A DNA stretch of 36,414 bases from Pseudomonas sp. Bc-h (GCF_002080045.1 NZ_MUIN01000012.1:1-36414); one strand, 5' to 3'; numbered from the stretch's first letter, positions 25,381 to 34,775 are shown. Program-made: numbers and translations. The notes: a model not told the origin generated them from the letters alone.

Positions 25381-27872
25381 ACAAGATCAAGTATTACTTC
25401 CTGCGCTACCAGCCCTACATTCTGGGGGTGTTCTTCTTCCTGACGATCTTCATCGTCTGGGCGATCGGGCGCGCGCTGAGTTTCAGCTCTCTGAGCAGTC
25501 TGCTGACCGGTATTGGCGTGTTTCTGTTGCTCTCGGCCGGTTACGTGCTGCTGATGTATCGAGGCGTCTCCCGGCACCACAACCTCGAAGGTCTGCTGCG
25601 CGACGATGCCGATCAGGCGGTGCTCAATGCCAGCCCCGCAGACCGTGAAGAAGTCAGCCTGCTGCGCGAACGTCTGCTGCAAAGCATCGAGCGTCTGCAC
25701 AGCAACAAGCCGCGGGGCACCCACGCCAAAGACGCGCTGTATGCATTGCCCTGGTACCTGGTCGTGGGCCAACCGGCGGCCGGAAAAAGCACGATGTTGT
25801 ACCAGTCCGGTCTGAATTTCCCTTATGCCGAACGTGAAGGCGTTCGTGTGGCAGGCCTCGGTGGGACCCGTAATTGCGACTGGTTCTTCAGCTCCGAGGC
25901 CGTCCTGCTGGACACCGCCGGGCGTTACATGAATAACCAGGAGGAAGCCGGGAAATGGCGTGCATTCCTTCAACTGCTGCGCCAGCACCGTCAGCGGCGC
26001 CCACTCAACGGCCTGATCGTGACCGTCAGCATTCACGACATTCTGCAGACCTGCGCGCAGGATCAGGAGCGCTTGGCCAAACGCCTGCGCGAACGCATCC
26101 AGGAGACCCATTCGCTGCTGGAAGTCCGCCTGCCGGTGTATCTGGTGTTTACCAAGTGCGATCTGGTGCCCGGCTTTGCGCCGTTCTATCGACAGCTCGA
26201 CGACAATGCCCGTGGCGAAGTGATGGGCAAAACCTTCACCCACAAGGACTACGAAAAGGCCGACTGGGGTCAGCGTTTCGGCGTCGCCATGGACGAGTTG
26301 GTCAACTATTGGCAGGAAGTGGCGCGCCAGCAGCTGGTGATGCAGGACATTCAGATCACGCGTCAGGACTCGGCCGTGTACCGCTTCCCTCTGGAACTGG
26401 CAGCGCTCAAGCCCAGGTTGCAACTGTTCGTCGATGCCCTGCTGCGGGCCAATCCCTATCAGAACGCGGAACTGCTACGGGGCTTCTATTTCACCAGCGC
26501 CCTGGACGCCGATACGCCGGAGCTGGGTGGCCATACCCGGCAGGTCAGCGAGCGCTTTTCCCTTGAGGCCGAGCAGGTGGCGGGCAACGGTAATGCCCAG
26601 CCACAACCGCTGTTCATCAATAGCCTGTTCCGCAAGGTCATCATCCCGGACCAGCATCTGGTCGCGCTCTATACCACCAACTTCCGTGAGCGGCGGCGCA
26701 AAGCGGCATGGGTCGGCGGCGCCAGCCTCGCCGCATTATTGCTGTGTGGTCTGTGGGGCTGGTCGTACTGGAACAACAAAACCGCGATCCAGACGATTTC
26801 AACGGAACTGACCGCTGCGGTGGCGCAAGACAAGACCACTCCAGGCCAGTACACCGCCTGGCAAACCCTGGACCGCATGCGCTTCTGGACGGCCGACTAT
26901 TACGCTGCCCACCATGATTCCGGCGTCCCCTTGCGCCTGCGTCTGGGCCTGTATCAAGGCTATAAAGTCGAGCCGGTGCTGCGCGAGCGATATTTCAGCC
27001 GGCTGGAAACCGTCATGCTCAAACCGACTGCGGACAACCTGACTCGCTCGCTATACCTGCTGACGACGATCAAGGTCTACCAACGCAACGCCAAGGACCT
27101 GATGCCGGTCAGCGGTGTCGACAGCGTCGAGCCCCGCGCCCTGCCTGCCGACAACCGCGCCCAGTCCATTGCCGACTTCGGCAAGGCGACCCTTGAAACC
27201 TACCTCATGTTGTCTCGTTCCCAACGCGAAAAAGCCGACCCTGCATTCCTCAAGGCGAAGATCCCGGACTACTGGTACCCGGCCATTGCACACCAGACCG
27301 GCAAGAACACGACCGCCGCCAGCGTCGCGGCGAATTCGGGCAGCGACTACGAGCTCGCCAGCCGTCAGGTGAACTTCTACAGCGACCAGATCCATGAGCC
27401 GGACGTGCCGAGAATCCTCGACAACGCCTTTCTGACTTCAAGTTCGCGCAATTACATCAACAGCCTGCTGTCGCAGTCGCTGCGCTCGATCGAGACCATC
27501 ACGCTGGAATCGGACACGCTGTTCGCCTTCGGCCGTGCCGATTTCCAGAGTCTGAAAACAGAAGGCCAGGGGCAGTTGAGCGCCATTGCCGGCAAGCTGC
27601 TGAGCACGCCGAACATCGGCAAGATCATCATTGCCGGGCATGCGGACCAGTTGGGCGATCTGCAGGGCAATCTCCAGGTATCCAGGCAGCGGGCGCAGAC
27701 CATCAAGACCTATCTGGTCGGCAAAGGTGTGCCCGCCGAGCTGGTCGAGGCCGTGGGCGAAGGCAGCCAGAAGCCGTTGGTGAAATGCGACATGCAGCAA
27801 CCACGAGCCCAGCTCATTCAGTGCCTGGAGCCGAATCGGCGAGTTGAAATCGAAGTGCGCGCACTGAACTGA
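25377..27872 (+). CDS. Second IcmF/TssM-like protein fused to a C-terminal OmpA domain (831 aa)
   Basis: Residues 1-~60 hold two membrane spans, followed by an IcmF NTPase-like domain with Walker A GQPAAGKST (131-139), LLDTAGRYM and VFTKCDLVPGF. A third span lies at ~443-463 (WVGGASLAALLLCGLWGWSYW). The long TssM periplasmic part is shortened, and the protein ends (~700-831) in an OmpA-like peptidoglycan-binding domain: LFAFGRADFQSL, IIIAGHADQLGD, NLQVSRQRAQTIKTYLVGKG and the final NRRVEIEVRAL. It overlaps tagF by 4 bp. Since the complete TssM is also present and TssL has no such domain, this protein may anchor the complex to the cell wall. The role is inferred. Confidence 0.93.
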   Translation: MNKIKYYFLRYQPYILGVFFFLTIFIVWAIGRALSFSSLSSLLTGIGVFLLLSAGYVLLMYRGVSRHHNLEGLLRDDADQAVLNASPADREEVSLLRERLLQSIERLHSNKPRGTHAKDALYALPWYLVVGQPAAGKSTMLYQSGLNFPYAEREGVRVAGLGGTRNCDWFFSSEAVLLDTAGRYMNNQEEAGKWRAFLQLLRQHRQRRPLNGLIVTVSIHDILQTCAQDQERLAKRLRERIQETHSLLEVRLPVYLVFTKCDLVPGFAPFYRQLDDNARGEVMGKTFTHKDYEKADWGQRFGVAMDELVNYWQEVARQQLVMQDIQITRQDSAVYRFPLELAALKPRLQLFVDALLRANPYQNAELLRGFYFTSALDADTPELGGHTRQVSERFSLEAEQVAGNGNAQPQPLFINSLFRKVIIPDQHLVALYTTNFRERRRKAAWVGGASLAALLLCGLWGWSYWNNKTAIQTISTELTAAVAQDKTTPGQYTAWQTLDRMRFWTADYYAAHHDSGVPLRLRLGLYQGYKVEPVLRERYFSRLETVMLKPTADNLTRSLYLLTTIKVYQRNAKDLMPVSGVDSVEPRALPADNRAQSIADFGKATLETYLMLSRSQREKADPAFLKAKIPDYWYPAIAHQTGKNTTAASVAANSGSDYELASRQVNFYSDQIHEPDVPRILDNAFLTSSSRNYINSLLSQSLRSIETITLESDTLFAFGRADFQSLKTEGQGQLSAIAGKLLSTPNIGKIIIAGHADQLGDLQGNLQVSRQRAQTIKTYLVGKGVPAELVEAVGEGSQKPLVKCDMQQPRAQLIQCLEPNRRVEIEVRALN

Positions 27873-27893
27873 CGCGCACTTGCATGAACCGGC

Positions 27894-27989
27894 GCCTGAG
27901 CCTCTGCGAGCGGAGGCTGAGGCAGCGGCAATCGACGCCTTCCGACTGTCCGGAAGGGTCAAACAGAAGGGGCTGCGGTCTGGCCGCAG
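27894..27989 (+). ncRNA. Three consecutive stem-loops in the hcp leader
   Basis: Between the IcmF-OmpA gene and hcp lie an 11-bp stem with one G-G mismatch (27894-27904 with 27913-27923), CCTTCCG-ACTGTC-CGGAAGG (27938-27957) and CTGCGG-TCTGG-CCGCAG (27973-27989). None has a T-run. They may protect or process the hcp transcript or slow transcription from upstream; a separate hcp promoter could also sit here. Confidence 0.5.
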
Positions 27990-28031
27990 GTAAGGCAAGC
28001 CCTTAAATGTATGGAAATGGAGAAGTAAGAA

Positions 28032-28550
28032 ATGGCATTTGACGCATATATTCAGATCGACGGTATTCCAGGCGAAGTGCTGGACGACAAGCACAAGGAC
28101 TGGATCGAAGTGCTGGGCTACGAGTACGGCGCGACTCAAGCCACTTCCGCCACTGCCAGCTCCTCTGGTGGTGCGTCTTCGGAGCGCGTGGCACTGAGCG
28201 ATTTCAGCATCCGCAAGGCAGTGGACAAAGCCTCGGCGAAGCTGTTCGAAGCGTGCTGCAAAGGCACCCACATCGCCAAGATCCAGCTGAACGTGAACCG
28301 CGCCGGCGGCGACAAGCTGACATATCTGACCATCAACCTGGAAGAGGTTGTGGTGTCTTCGGTCAAGGCCGTTGCAGGCGGTAATCAAGGCGGCGAAGAC
28401 AAAGCCGTCAGCGATCTGCCGATCGAAGAAATCAGCTTCAACTTCGCTCGCATCAAAACCACCTACACCCAACAGAGCCGTTCCGACGGCCAGGGCGGCG
28501 GTAACGTGACTGGCGGCTGGGACCGTACAGCCAACAAGGTTTTCGCGTGA
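28032..28550 (+). CDS. hcp: T6SS tube protein Hcp (172 aa)
   Basis: Hcp hexamers stack into the inner tube, are exported and can carry small effectors. The sequence opens with the classical AFDAYIQIDGIPGEVLDDKHKDWIEVLGYEY, then VALSDFSIRKAVDKASAKLFEACCKG, and ends with ISFNFARIKTTYTQQ. An Ala/Ser/Gly-rich loop (SATASSSGGASSER) lies near residue 45. GGAG lies upstream of the ATG, though eleven bases away. hcp is set apart from its neighbours by stem-loops on both sides, which suits a gene needing much higher expression than the rest of the operon. Confidence 0.97.
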   Translation: MAFDAYIQIDGIPGEVLDDKHKDWIEVLGYEYGATQATSATASSSGGASSERVALSDFSIRKAVDKASAKLFEACCKGTHIAKIQLNVNRAGGDKLTYLTINLEEVVVSSVKAVAGGNQGGEDKAVSDLPIEEISFNFARIKTTYTQQSRSDGQGGGNVTGGWDRTANKVFA

Positions 28551-28563
28551 TCGAGTAATCACA

Positions 28564-28592
28564 ACGGACCTCTGCCCGGCGCGGCGGTCCGT
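28564..28592 (+). repeat. Stem-loop after hcp (ACGGACC ... GGTCCGT)
   Basis: A perfect 7-bp stem encloses a 15-base GC-rich loop, directly before the terminator hairpin. It may help block 3' degradation of the hcp message. Confidence 0.4.
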
Positions 28593-28596
28593 ATTC

Positions 28597-28634
28597 AACA
28601 CCGTGCCGACACCATGGGCACGGTGTTCTTTTAT
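28597..28634 (+). terminator. Intrinsic terminator downstream of hcp
   Basis: AACACCGTGCC (28597-28607) pairs perfectly with GGCACGGTGTT (28617-28627) around a 9-base loop, and CTTTTATC follows. This is a strong stem of 11 bp with a short T-run. tssA starts only 18 bases further on, so termination is probably partial, or tssA is also read from elsewhere. Confidence 0.8.
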
Positions 28635-28651
28635 CTTGCTGCGAGTTCGCT

Positions 28652-29752
28652 ATGTCTGATTTTCTCAATGACCTTTCCCTGGCCGAGCTGACAGCGCCGA
28701 TCAATGGCGGGAGCGGTGAAGACCTGAGCTTCTCCGCGCTGTTCGATAACGTCAAAGAGGCTCGTCGAGCAGACCCCGATTACCTGACCCAGGGTGACTG
28801 GCAAACCGATCTGAAACTTTCCGATTGGGACTTGACCATCACACTGGCCGCACAGGGGCTGGCTCAGCAGAGCAAAGACCTGATGCTCGTCGCCTGGCTC
28901 AGCGAGGGCCTGGCGCACCAATACCAATTCCCGGGCATCACCTTCGGCCTGAGACTGGCCGAGCGGATTCTCGATCAATTCTGGACCGACCTGTTTCCAT
29001 CCCTTGAAGAAGGCGTTGAAGAGCGCGCCGCTCGTCTGGCATGGCTGAAAACCACGCTGACCAATGTCGTGGGTGGCCTGCCCATCACTCAAGGGCAGAA
29101 CTTCGGTTTGCAGCGCTATGACGAGTCTCGCCATATCGAAAACCTCGCCCTGCAAAATCAGCAGGCGATGCGGACGGCGCTGGACGAAGGCAAGATCAAC
29201 GCGGAAATTTTCCAACGCTCGGTGGTACTCACCGACACCGATCATCTGTTGCTCAAGGCGTCGCAGATCAGCGAAAGCCTGCAAGCGTGCCGCGATTTGC
29301 AGGCGACCGCCGACCGCCTGTTCGGCCATGAAGCCCCGAGCTTCGCCGGACTCAGCGACATCCTGGCCCGCGCCGCCCAACTGACCGAAAAACTGCTCAA
29401 GGATCGCGGCGTCGAGCTCAATGTTCCCGCGCAGCAACCTTTACCTGAGCCAACGCTTGAATCCCCTCCCCAGCCATCAGCGGGTGCTGCCATGAGCCTC
29501 ACTGTCAAAGACGCAGCGCCAGCGCCTCTGCGAACCACCCCGCTCACCCGGGACGAAGCATTCACCATGCTCGCGGGCGTCGCCCAGTTCTTCAAACAGA
29601 CAGAGCCCCAGAGCCCGGTGCCCTATCTGATCGAGCGTGCGATCAAGTGGGGCAACATGCCGCTCGAAGGCTGGCTGAACGATGTGATCAAAGACAGCAA
29701 CGTCGTCGACAGTATTCGTGATGTGCTCGGGACGAAAGAGGCCAAGTCCTGA
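28652..29752 (+). CDS. tssA: T6SS baseplate/cap protein TssA (ImpA)
   Basis: TssA starts tube and sheath assembly. The N-terminal ImpA domain is clear (LAELTAPINGGSGEDLSF, FDNVKEARRADPD, WQTDLKLSDWDLTITLAAQGL, DLMLVAWLSEGLAHQY, GLRLAERILDQFWTDLFP). A Pro-rich linker (~270-290) leads to a C-terminal part with RDEAFTMLAGVAQFFKQTEPQSPVPYLIERAIKWGNMPLEGWL, which is typical of TssA proteins that end in this short conserved domain. 366 aa fits. No obvious Shine-Dalgarno is near the ATG, and a terminator lies just ahead, so expression may be low relative to hcp. Confidence 0.95.
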   Translation: MSDFLNDLSLAELTAPINGGSGEDLSFSALFDNVKEARRADPDYLTQGDWQTDLKLSDWDLTITLAAQGLAQQSKDLMLVAWLSEGLAHQYQFPGITFGLRLAERILDQFWTDLFPSLEEGVEERAARLAWLKTTLTNVVGGLPITQGQNFGLQRYDESRHIENLALQNQQAMRTALDEGKINAEIFQRSVVLTDTDHLLLKASQISESLQACRDLQATADRLFGHEAPSFAGLSDILARAAQLTEKLLKDRGVELNVPAQQPLPEPTLESPPQPSAGAAMSLTVKDAAPAPLRTTPLTRDEAFTMLAGVAQFFKQTEPQSPVPYLIERAIKWGNMPLEGWLNDVIKDSNVVDSIRDVLGTKEAKS

Positions 29753-30096
29753 TCACTGATCGGACGTTCGTGATGGGTGTCGCTTGCAAGGGACAGGTTT
29801 CACCCCTGCCCCTTGCGCAGCATCAGAAGCGCCTTCACACCCCACGCAAATGACTACCTCCCCTGCATCAAAACCAACAACGTGACTCGGCTTCTACTCC
29901 AGGCTATGTCACTTCTATCGCCGGAGACGAAGGCCGCAACCTGACATCGAATCAGGAAACGTCCGACATACTTTCCAATAACACGATGTTTCACTTCCTC
30001 CCCTGTTTCCCTGACAAAGAAACACCTCCTCGCATGGACGCACGCAATCCACCCTAGTCTGGCCTGACGCTTGATCGACAGGCCGCAGGAGACCTC
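29753..30096 (+). other. Intergenic region between tssA and vgrG
   Basis: These 344 bp contain no gene. They include a hairpin just after tssA (listed separately) and a GGCCTG ... CAGGCC inverted repeat (30061-30066 with 30079-30084) ending just before the vgrG ribosome site AGGAG (30087-30091). That repeat could modulate vgrG translation. A vgrG promoter is expected here, but I cannot point to one. Confidence 0.45.
29786..29816 (+). terminator. Hairpin after tssA, possible end of core operon
   Basis: GCAAGGGACAGG (29786-29797) pairs with CCTGCCCCTTGC (29805-29816) over 12 positions with one A-C mismatch. No T-run follows, so it is at best a factor-dependent or processing signal. Confidence 0.4.
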
Positions 30097-32667
30097 ATGT
30101 CCAAGGATTTGGCGGCTTCGTTTTTCTCGCAACATCAGCGCTTGATCAAACTGGTTACGCCACTGAAGGGTGAGCAGCAGCTTCTGCTCGACTCGTTCAC
30201 TGGCAGTGAAGCAGTGTCTGAACTCTTCAGTTTCGAACTCCAACTGCTCTCCCACAGCGCTCACATCGAACTCAAATCACTGATTGGCCAACCGGCACAG
30301 ATCCAGATCGAGCTGGCTGACGGCGGTACGCGTTTTCTGGACGGCTGCATCAGCCGTTTCAGCTTCGAGGGCAGCGACGGCGGCCTCGCGAGTTATTCCG
30401 CCACACTGAGCCCCTGGATGTGGGACCTGAGTCGACGTCAGGACTCACGTATTTTTCAGGAGCAGACCGTCGAAGAGATCATCCGGGCTGTGTTTGCGCA
30501 ATACGGGGCCTTGCCGCGTTTCGAGTTCCGTTTGTTCAAGCCCCTGAAGACCCACAGCTACGTCACCCAGTATTTCGAGACCGATCTGAATTTCGTCCTG
30601 CGGCTTCTGCAAGGCGATGGTCTTTTTTTCTTCTTCGAGCACAGCGCCGAAGGCCACTGCCTGGTCGTCATGGACTACTCCGGCAGTCTGTCGCCACTGC
30701 CTGAACAACCGACGATTCGCTACCACAGCGCCTCGGTCACCGAAACAGCCGACGCAATCACTCAATGGAGCGCTCACCGCCAGCTGCAACCGGGCTCGGT
30801 CAGCATTCAGACCTTCGATTACAGGCAGCCGGCAAATCCGTTGAGGGTCAGCATGAAAAATCTCAACGAGCAGGGCGACATCCCTTCCCACGAGATTTAC
30901 GACCACACCCACGCCTATTCACATCGCGACTATGACGAGGGTGAAGCGCTGCTGCGCCGCCGAATCGAGGCCATCGAGCTGCACGGCAAAATGTTCAGGG
31001 GTGCAAGTAACTGCCGCTGCATGCTGCCCGGCTACACATTCGAACTCACCCAGCACTTCGACCACGACCGCGGCTCCCTGGATGACCGACAGTTCCTCCT
31101 GTTGCGGGTCGAGCATCAAGGCCGCAACAACTACCTCTCGAGAGCGCCTGCCGACTACGCCAACGCGTTTACCTGCGTCCGTGCAAAAGTGCCTGTTCGG
31201 CCCGAGCGTACCATCGCTCGGCCGACCATCCCTGGTCCACTGACCGCAATCGTCGTCGGGCCAGACGGTGAAGAGGTCTTCACCGATGAGCTGGGCCGTA
31301 TTCAGGTACGTTTCCACTGGCAACGCCGGGATGACTGCGGTTCGGAAAGTATCCGCCAGGACAAGCAGGACACCACGTGGCTGCGCGTGGCCATGCCGAG
31401 TGCGGGAGAGGGTTTCGGCCATCAGTTTCTGCCGCGAATCGGTCAGGAGGTGATGGTGCAACACATGGGCGGTGACGTCGATCGCCCGGTCGTCACCGGC
31501 GTGCTCTACAACGCGAACAGGCCCACCCCACGTTTCAGCGCAGCGCCCGGCCTGCCTGGCAACAAGGCGCTGTCAGGGATCAAGACCCGAGAACACAAAG
31601 GCAACGGCTATAACGAGTTGCTGCTCGATGACACGCGCGGCTCGCCTCGCGCTCGTCTGGCGACTACCCATCACGCCACTGCATTGAACCTGGGGCGGCT
31701 CACCGGGCCGCGCGAAAACGGCAAGGCACGGCCACTGGGCAACGGTGCCGAATTGCGCACCGACGCCGCCATTGCCGTGCGTGCCGCGCAGGGGCTGCTA
31801 CTGACTGCCAATGCCAGGCACCACGCTGCAGACCAGCAACTGGAGCGCGGCGACTTGCTCAAACTGCTGACTCAGTGTGCCGACCTCTTCGCCTCACTCG
31901 GCCAGACCGCCTCTGCTCGTGGTGCTCAGGCGCTCGATCAGAGCGGCATCGAGGGGCTGCGCCAGGCACTGGATCAGTGGCCTGCGCCCGACAGCACTTC
32001 CAAAGGCGAGCCGGTCATCGCCCTGACCGGCGAGGCCGGGATGGTCAGCGCAACGCCAGGGTCACAAGCTCATTACGCCGGCGCCAATCACGACACCACC
32101 GCGCAGGATCATCTGCACCTTACCAGCGGCGCAGGCACGCACCTGCACGCAGGCAAGGGAATTTCGGCGTTCGCCCAGGACGACGGAATCACGGCCATTG
32201 CCAACCGCGGCAAGGTAATGGTGCAGGCACAGGAAGACGATATTGCCCTCAATGCCCAGCACAACCTGCACGCCTCGGCCAGCGAAGGCGAAATCGTCCT
32301 GACCGCTCCGTCCATACGCCTGATCGCCAGCGACGGCAGCTACATCAAAATCGGCGACGGCGTTGAAATCGGCACCCCCGGCACGATGACCGTGCATGCC
32401 GCCAACAAGGTCTGGGCGGGCGGCAAACGCGACAGCATGGACATCCCTGCATTCGGTCGTGCCCCAGCGAGCCAACGCTTGCTGCTCCACTACCCCGGCC
32501 ACGCCCCGGAGGACCCGGCACTTGCCATCGACAAAGCCTATCGCCTGAAGCTCGAAGACGGAACGCTGCTCGCCGGCCTGAGCGACGCCAGCGGCGTTAC
32601 TCAGGCGGTCGAAAAGGAATCCATGCAACGCGCCGAGGTTTCGGCACTCCGCGATGGAGGCGAGTGA
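30097..32667 (+). CDS. vgrG: Type VI secretion tip protein VgrG with C-terminal extension (856 aa)
   Basis: A spike protein with the gp27-like part (~1-350), the gp5-like OB fold (EEVFTDELGRIQVRFHWQ; WLRVAMPSAGEGFGHQFLPR; DRPVVTGVLYN), a DUF2345-type beta-helix (~665-775, HLTSGAGTHLHAGKGISAFA, IALNAQHNLHASASEGEIVL), and a terminal region of ~70 residues (LLLHYPGHAPEDPALAIDKA, YRLKLEDGTLLAGLSD) that resembles the transthyretin-like tails some VgrGs use to hold a lipase effector. A lipase gene of the Tle3 type follows after 65 bp. The longer form distinguishes it from the 611-aa VgrG at the left end. Confidence 0.95.
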   Translation: MSKDLAASFFSQHQRLIKLVTPLKGEQQLLLDSFTGSEAVSELFSFELQLLSHSAHIELKSLIGQPAQIQIELADGGTRFLDGCISRFSFEGSDGGLASYSATLSPWMWDLSRRQDSRIFQEQTVEEIIRAVFAQYGALPRFEFRLFKPLKTHSYVTQYFETDLNFVLRLLQGDGLFFFFEHSAEGHCLVVMDYSGSLSPLPEQPTIRYHSASVTETADAITQWSAHRQLQPGSVSIQTFDYRQPANPLRVSMKNLNEQGDIPSHEIYDHTHAYSHRDYDEGEALLRRRIEAIELHGKMFRGASNCRCMLPGYTFELTQHFDHDRGSLDDRQFLLLRVEHQGRNNYLSRAPADYANAFTCVRAKVPVRPERTIARPTIPGPLTAIVVGPDGEEVFTDELGRIQVRFHWQRRDDCGSESIRQDKQDTTWLRVAMPSAGEGFGHQFLPRIGQEVMVQHMGGDVDRPVVTGVLYNANRPTPRFSAAPGLPGNKALSGIKTREHKGNGYNELLLDDTRGSPRARLATTHHATALNLGRLTGPRENGKARPLGNGAELRTDAAIAVRAAQGLLLTANARHHAADQQLERGDLLKLLTQCADLFASLGQTASARGAQALDQSGIEGLRQALDQWPAPDSTSKGEPVIALTGEAGMVSATPGSQAHYAGANHDTTAQDHLHLTSGAGTHLHAGKGISAFAQDDGITAIANRGKVMVQAQEDDIALNAQHNLHASASEGEIVLTAPSIRLIASDGSYIKIGDGVEIGTPGTMTVHAANKVWAGGKRDSMDIPAFGRAPASQRLLLHYPGHAPEDPALAIDKAYRLKLEDGTLLAGLSDASGVTQAVEKESMQRAEVSALRDGGE

Positions 32668-32732
32668 ATGCCAGCGTCAACCTCGCATTCAATTCAGGGG
32701 CTTCAACAACGCGCATCAGAAGGAAATGAGCC

Positions 32733-34775
32733 ATGAGCACATCGGACCCCCGCGTTATTGCCACGTTGAACACCCGTCTGATTCCCAACCGCCCCGGCGA
32801 CACCCCGTTCGAGATTCCTCGCGACCTGCCGGGCGTGGTGATTTTTCTGCATGGCGTCAACGACCCCGGCGCGGCTTATGAGTCGGTTGAACAGGGATTG
32901 TGTCAGGGCCTCAACGAACGGCTGAGCCGGCCGGATATGGCGGCGGAGCCGTATGGGGTTGATTACGCCAAGGCCAATGAGACACCTGCCGAAGATCGAC
33001 GCGAACAACAAAAAGACTATATCGACGATCCCGACACTTACCTCTACAAACGCAGTGCTGGCGGAGAAAAACCGCGCAGCGTGTTCATCCCCTTCTACTG
33101 GGGCTATCGCGCCGCACCCGACGAGATCCAGCGCGACAGAAACGGCGACCCTACCAAGCTGCGCACCCAGTATCAGGATCTTTTCGGCAACCGGCTGGAT
33201 CGGCATTTTGCCAAGGGCGGCGGCTTCTTCGCCAATGCCACCAACAACCTGCCCGAAATGTACGACGAAGGTTTCGACAAGTTCGTCAGACACGCTGCCA
33301 ATCGTGCGTTGCCCAATACGCTGTACATGGGCGAAAGCCCCCACCGCCGCTACTTTGTGCTGGCCGCCCATCGCCTGGCCATGCTGATCAGCGAAATCCG
33401 CCGCGTCTCACCGAATGAAACCGTCACCGTCATGGGCCACAGTCAGGGCACGCTGATTACCCTGCTCGCCCAAGCGCTGCTGTTGGACCGCGGCGAGCGC
33501 TGCGCCGACTGCGTGATCATGGTCGCCTCGCCCTATTCGCTGCTGCCGGACAAGACACCCGAACACTCACAGACCCTCGACACCCTGATCGACATCGTCA
33601 CGGCGCTCACCTGTTCGCCCCACGCGCAACCACCGCTCAGCGCCTTGCAGCCCGGCATGAAGGGGTATGGCGGGCGCACCGGATCGAAATGGTCCGCCGA
33701 ACAAGGCCAGCGCCTGGGCCCCGATCAATCCACGGTGGTGTTCCCCGAGCGCGACAATCGCGGCAAGGTGTATTTGTACTTCTCCCACGATGACACCACC
33801 GTGGCCCTGCGAGACGTCAGCGGCATCGGTACGTTTGGGGTCCCCGACACCTTGCCCGACGGGACCCCTGCCATGGATCGCCTCAAGGACCTGCGTTTCC
33901 ATCAGCGCCTCTGGAGCAAGCGGCTGCGTGACAACCAGCCCGTGCCGGTGGGTGCAGAACCTTGTTGGGTCGAACTCAGAACCGGCGAGGAACGGCGCAG
34001 CGCCGGGCATAACCCGCTGGTCTCATTCGCCACTGAAGCGGGCGTGGACAAAGGTGAATTGCGCTTCATCAACGCCGAGGCACTGACACCCAGCCACGCC
34101 CCGCAGATGTTCGGCGGCGAAGCCATCACCGGCACGCCCGACGCCCCCGGCAAAGACAAACCCGACGCAGTGGCGCAGAACACTGCACTGGGTAAATCGC
34201 GGGCCCGCTTCGAGTGGAGGCAGGTCCACAAAAGCAGCACATCGCTCAACATGATCGCTGCACGCGACGCATGGAACAAAGGCAGGGAAGCTGACGATCA
34301 GACCCGCGAACTGCGCCAGACGGCCGTGATGGACACTCGCGAGAAGCGTGTCGAGTACTACCTGATCGAGCGCGAAGAAACACCCAATGAAATTCGTCAG
34401 CGCATGTCCCGAGGACAGGACGGCGAAGCTAACAAGGCATGGGACGCCAACAGCTATCACTCGGCAATTCTGCGCAGCCCGGAAAATCATCGTTGGGTAA
34501 CCGCGATGGACGTGGCGATTGGGCAGGCCAGATGCCTGGATGATCCGGACATGCGGGAGGTGCTGATTGCGATTGCGGATTGGCGGATAGGAAAAGATTT
34601 TTATAACGAGACGCTGATGGCGATGCCGGGATGGTCAAGGCTTAGCGACGCGGCCAGAACACTGGTGCGAGCCAGTTTTCTTTATTACGAAGAAGGAACG
34701 TTCCCGACTACAGAACTGGTACCTATGACGCCTCCCTCACTGGTGCACTGTCAGCGTAAGGAGGGCAAGCGCTGA
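32733..34775 (+). CDS. tle3: T6SS phospholipase effector, Tle3 family (680 aa)
   Basis: Tle3 effectors are lipases delivered to the target periplasm, where they attack membrane phospholipids. The alpha/beta-hydrolase start VVIFLHGVNDPG, the nucleophile elbow GHSQG (Ser237) and YFSHDDTTVALRDVSGIGTFG (His352/Asp353-354 as candidate acid/base residues) are visible, and the C-terminal part (YHSAILRSPENHRWVTAMDV, DWRIGKDFYNETL) matches the DUF3274-type tail. No signal peptide is present, in keeping with delivery on VgrG. AAGGA precedes the ATG. The stop overlaps the following adaptor gene (TGATG). Catalytic assignments beyond the serine are inferred. Confidence 0.9.
   Translation: MSTSDPRVIATLNTRLIPNRPGDTPFEIPRDLPGVVIFLHGVNDPGAAYESVEQGLCQGLNERLSRPDMAAEPYGVDYAKANETPAEDRREQQKDYIDDPDTYLYKRSAGGEKPRSVFIPFYWGYRAAPDEIQRDRNGDPTKLRTQYQDLFGNRLDRHFAKGGGFFANATNNLPEMYDEGFDKFVRHAANRALPNTLYMGESPHRRYFVLAAHRLAMLISEIRRVSPNETVTVMGHSQGTLITLLAQALLLDRGERCADCVIMVASPYSLLPDKTPEHSQTLDTLIDIVTALTCSPHAQPPLSALQPGMKGYGGRTGSKWSAEQGQRLGPDQSTVVFPERDNRGKVYLYFSHDDTTVALRDVSGIGTFGVPDTLPDGTPAMDRLKDLRFHQRLWSKRLRDNQPVPVGAEPCWVELRTGEERRSAGHNPLVSFATEAGVDKGELRFINAEALTPSHAPQMFGGEAITGTPDAPGKDKPDAVAQNTALGKSRARFEWRQVHKSSTSLNMIAARDAWNKGREADDQTRELRQTAVMDTREKRVEYYLIEREETPNEIRQRMSRGQDGEANKAWDANSYHSAILRSPENHRWVTAMDVAIGQARCLDDPDMREVLIAIADWRIGKDFYNETLMAMPGWSRLSDAARTLVRASFLYYEEGTFPTTELVPMTPPSLVHCQRKEGKR

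Noticed and set aside
30059..30075. TGGCCT-N5-TTGAT resembling a sigma54 promoter before vgrG
   Set aside because: The essential GC of the -12 element is GA, and transcription would start at the ribosome site, leaving no leader.
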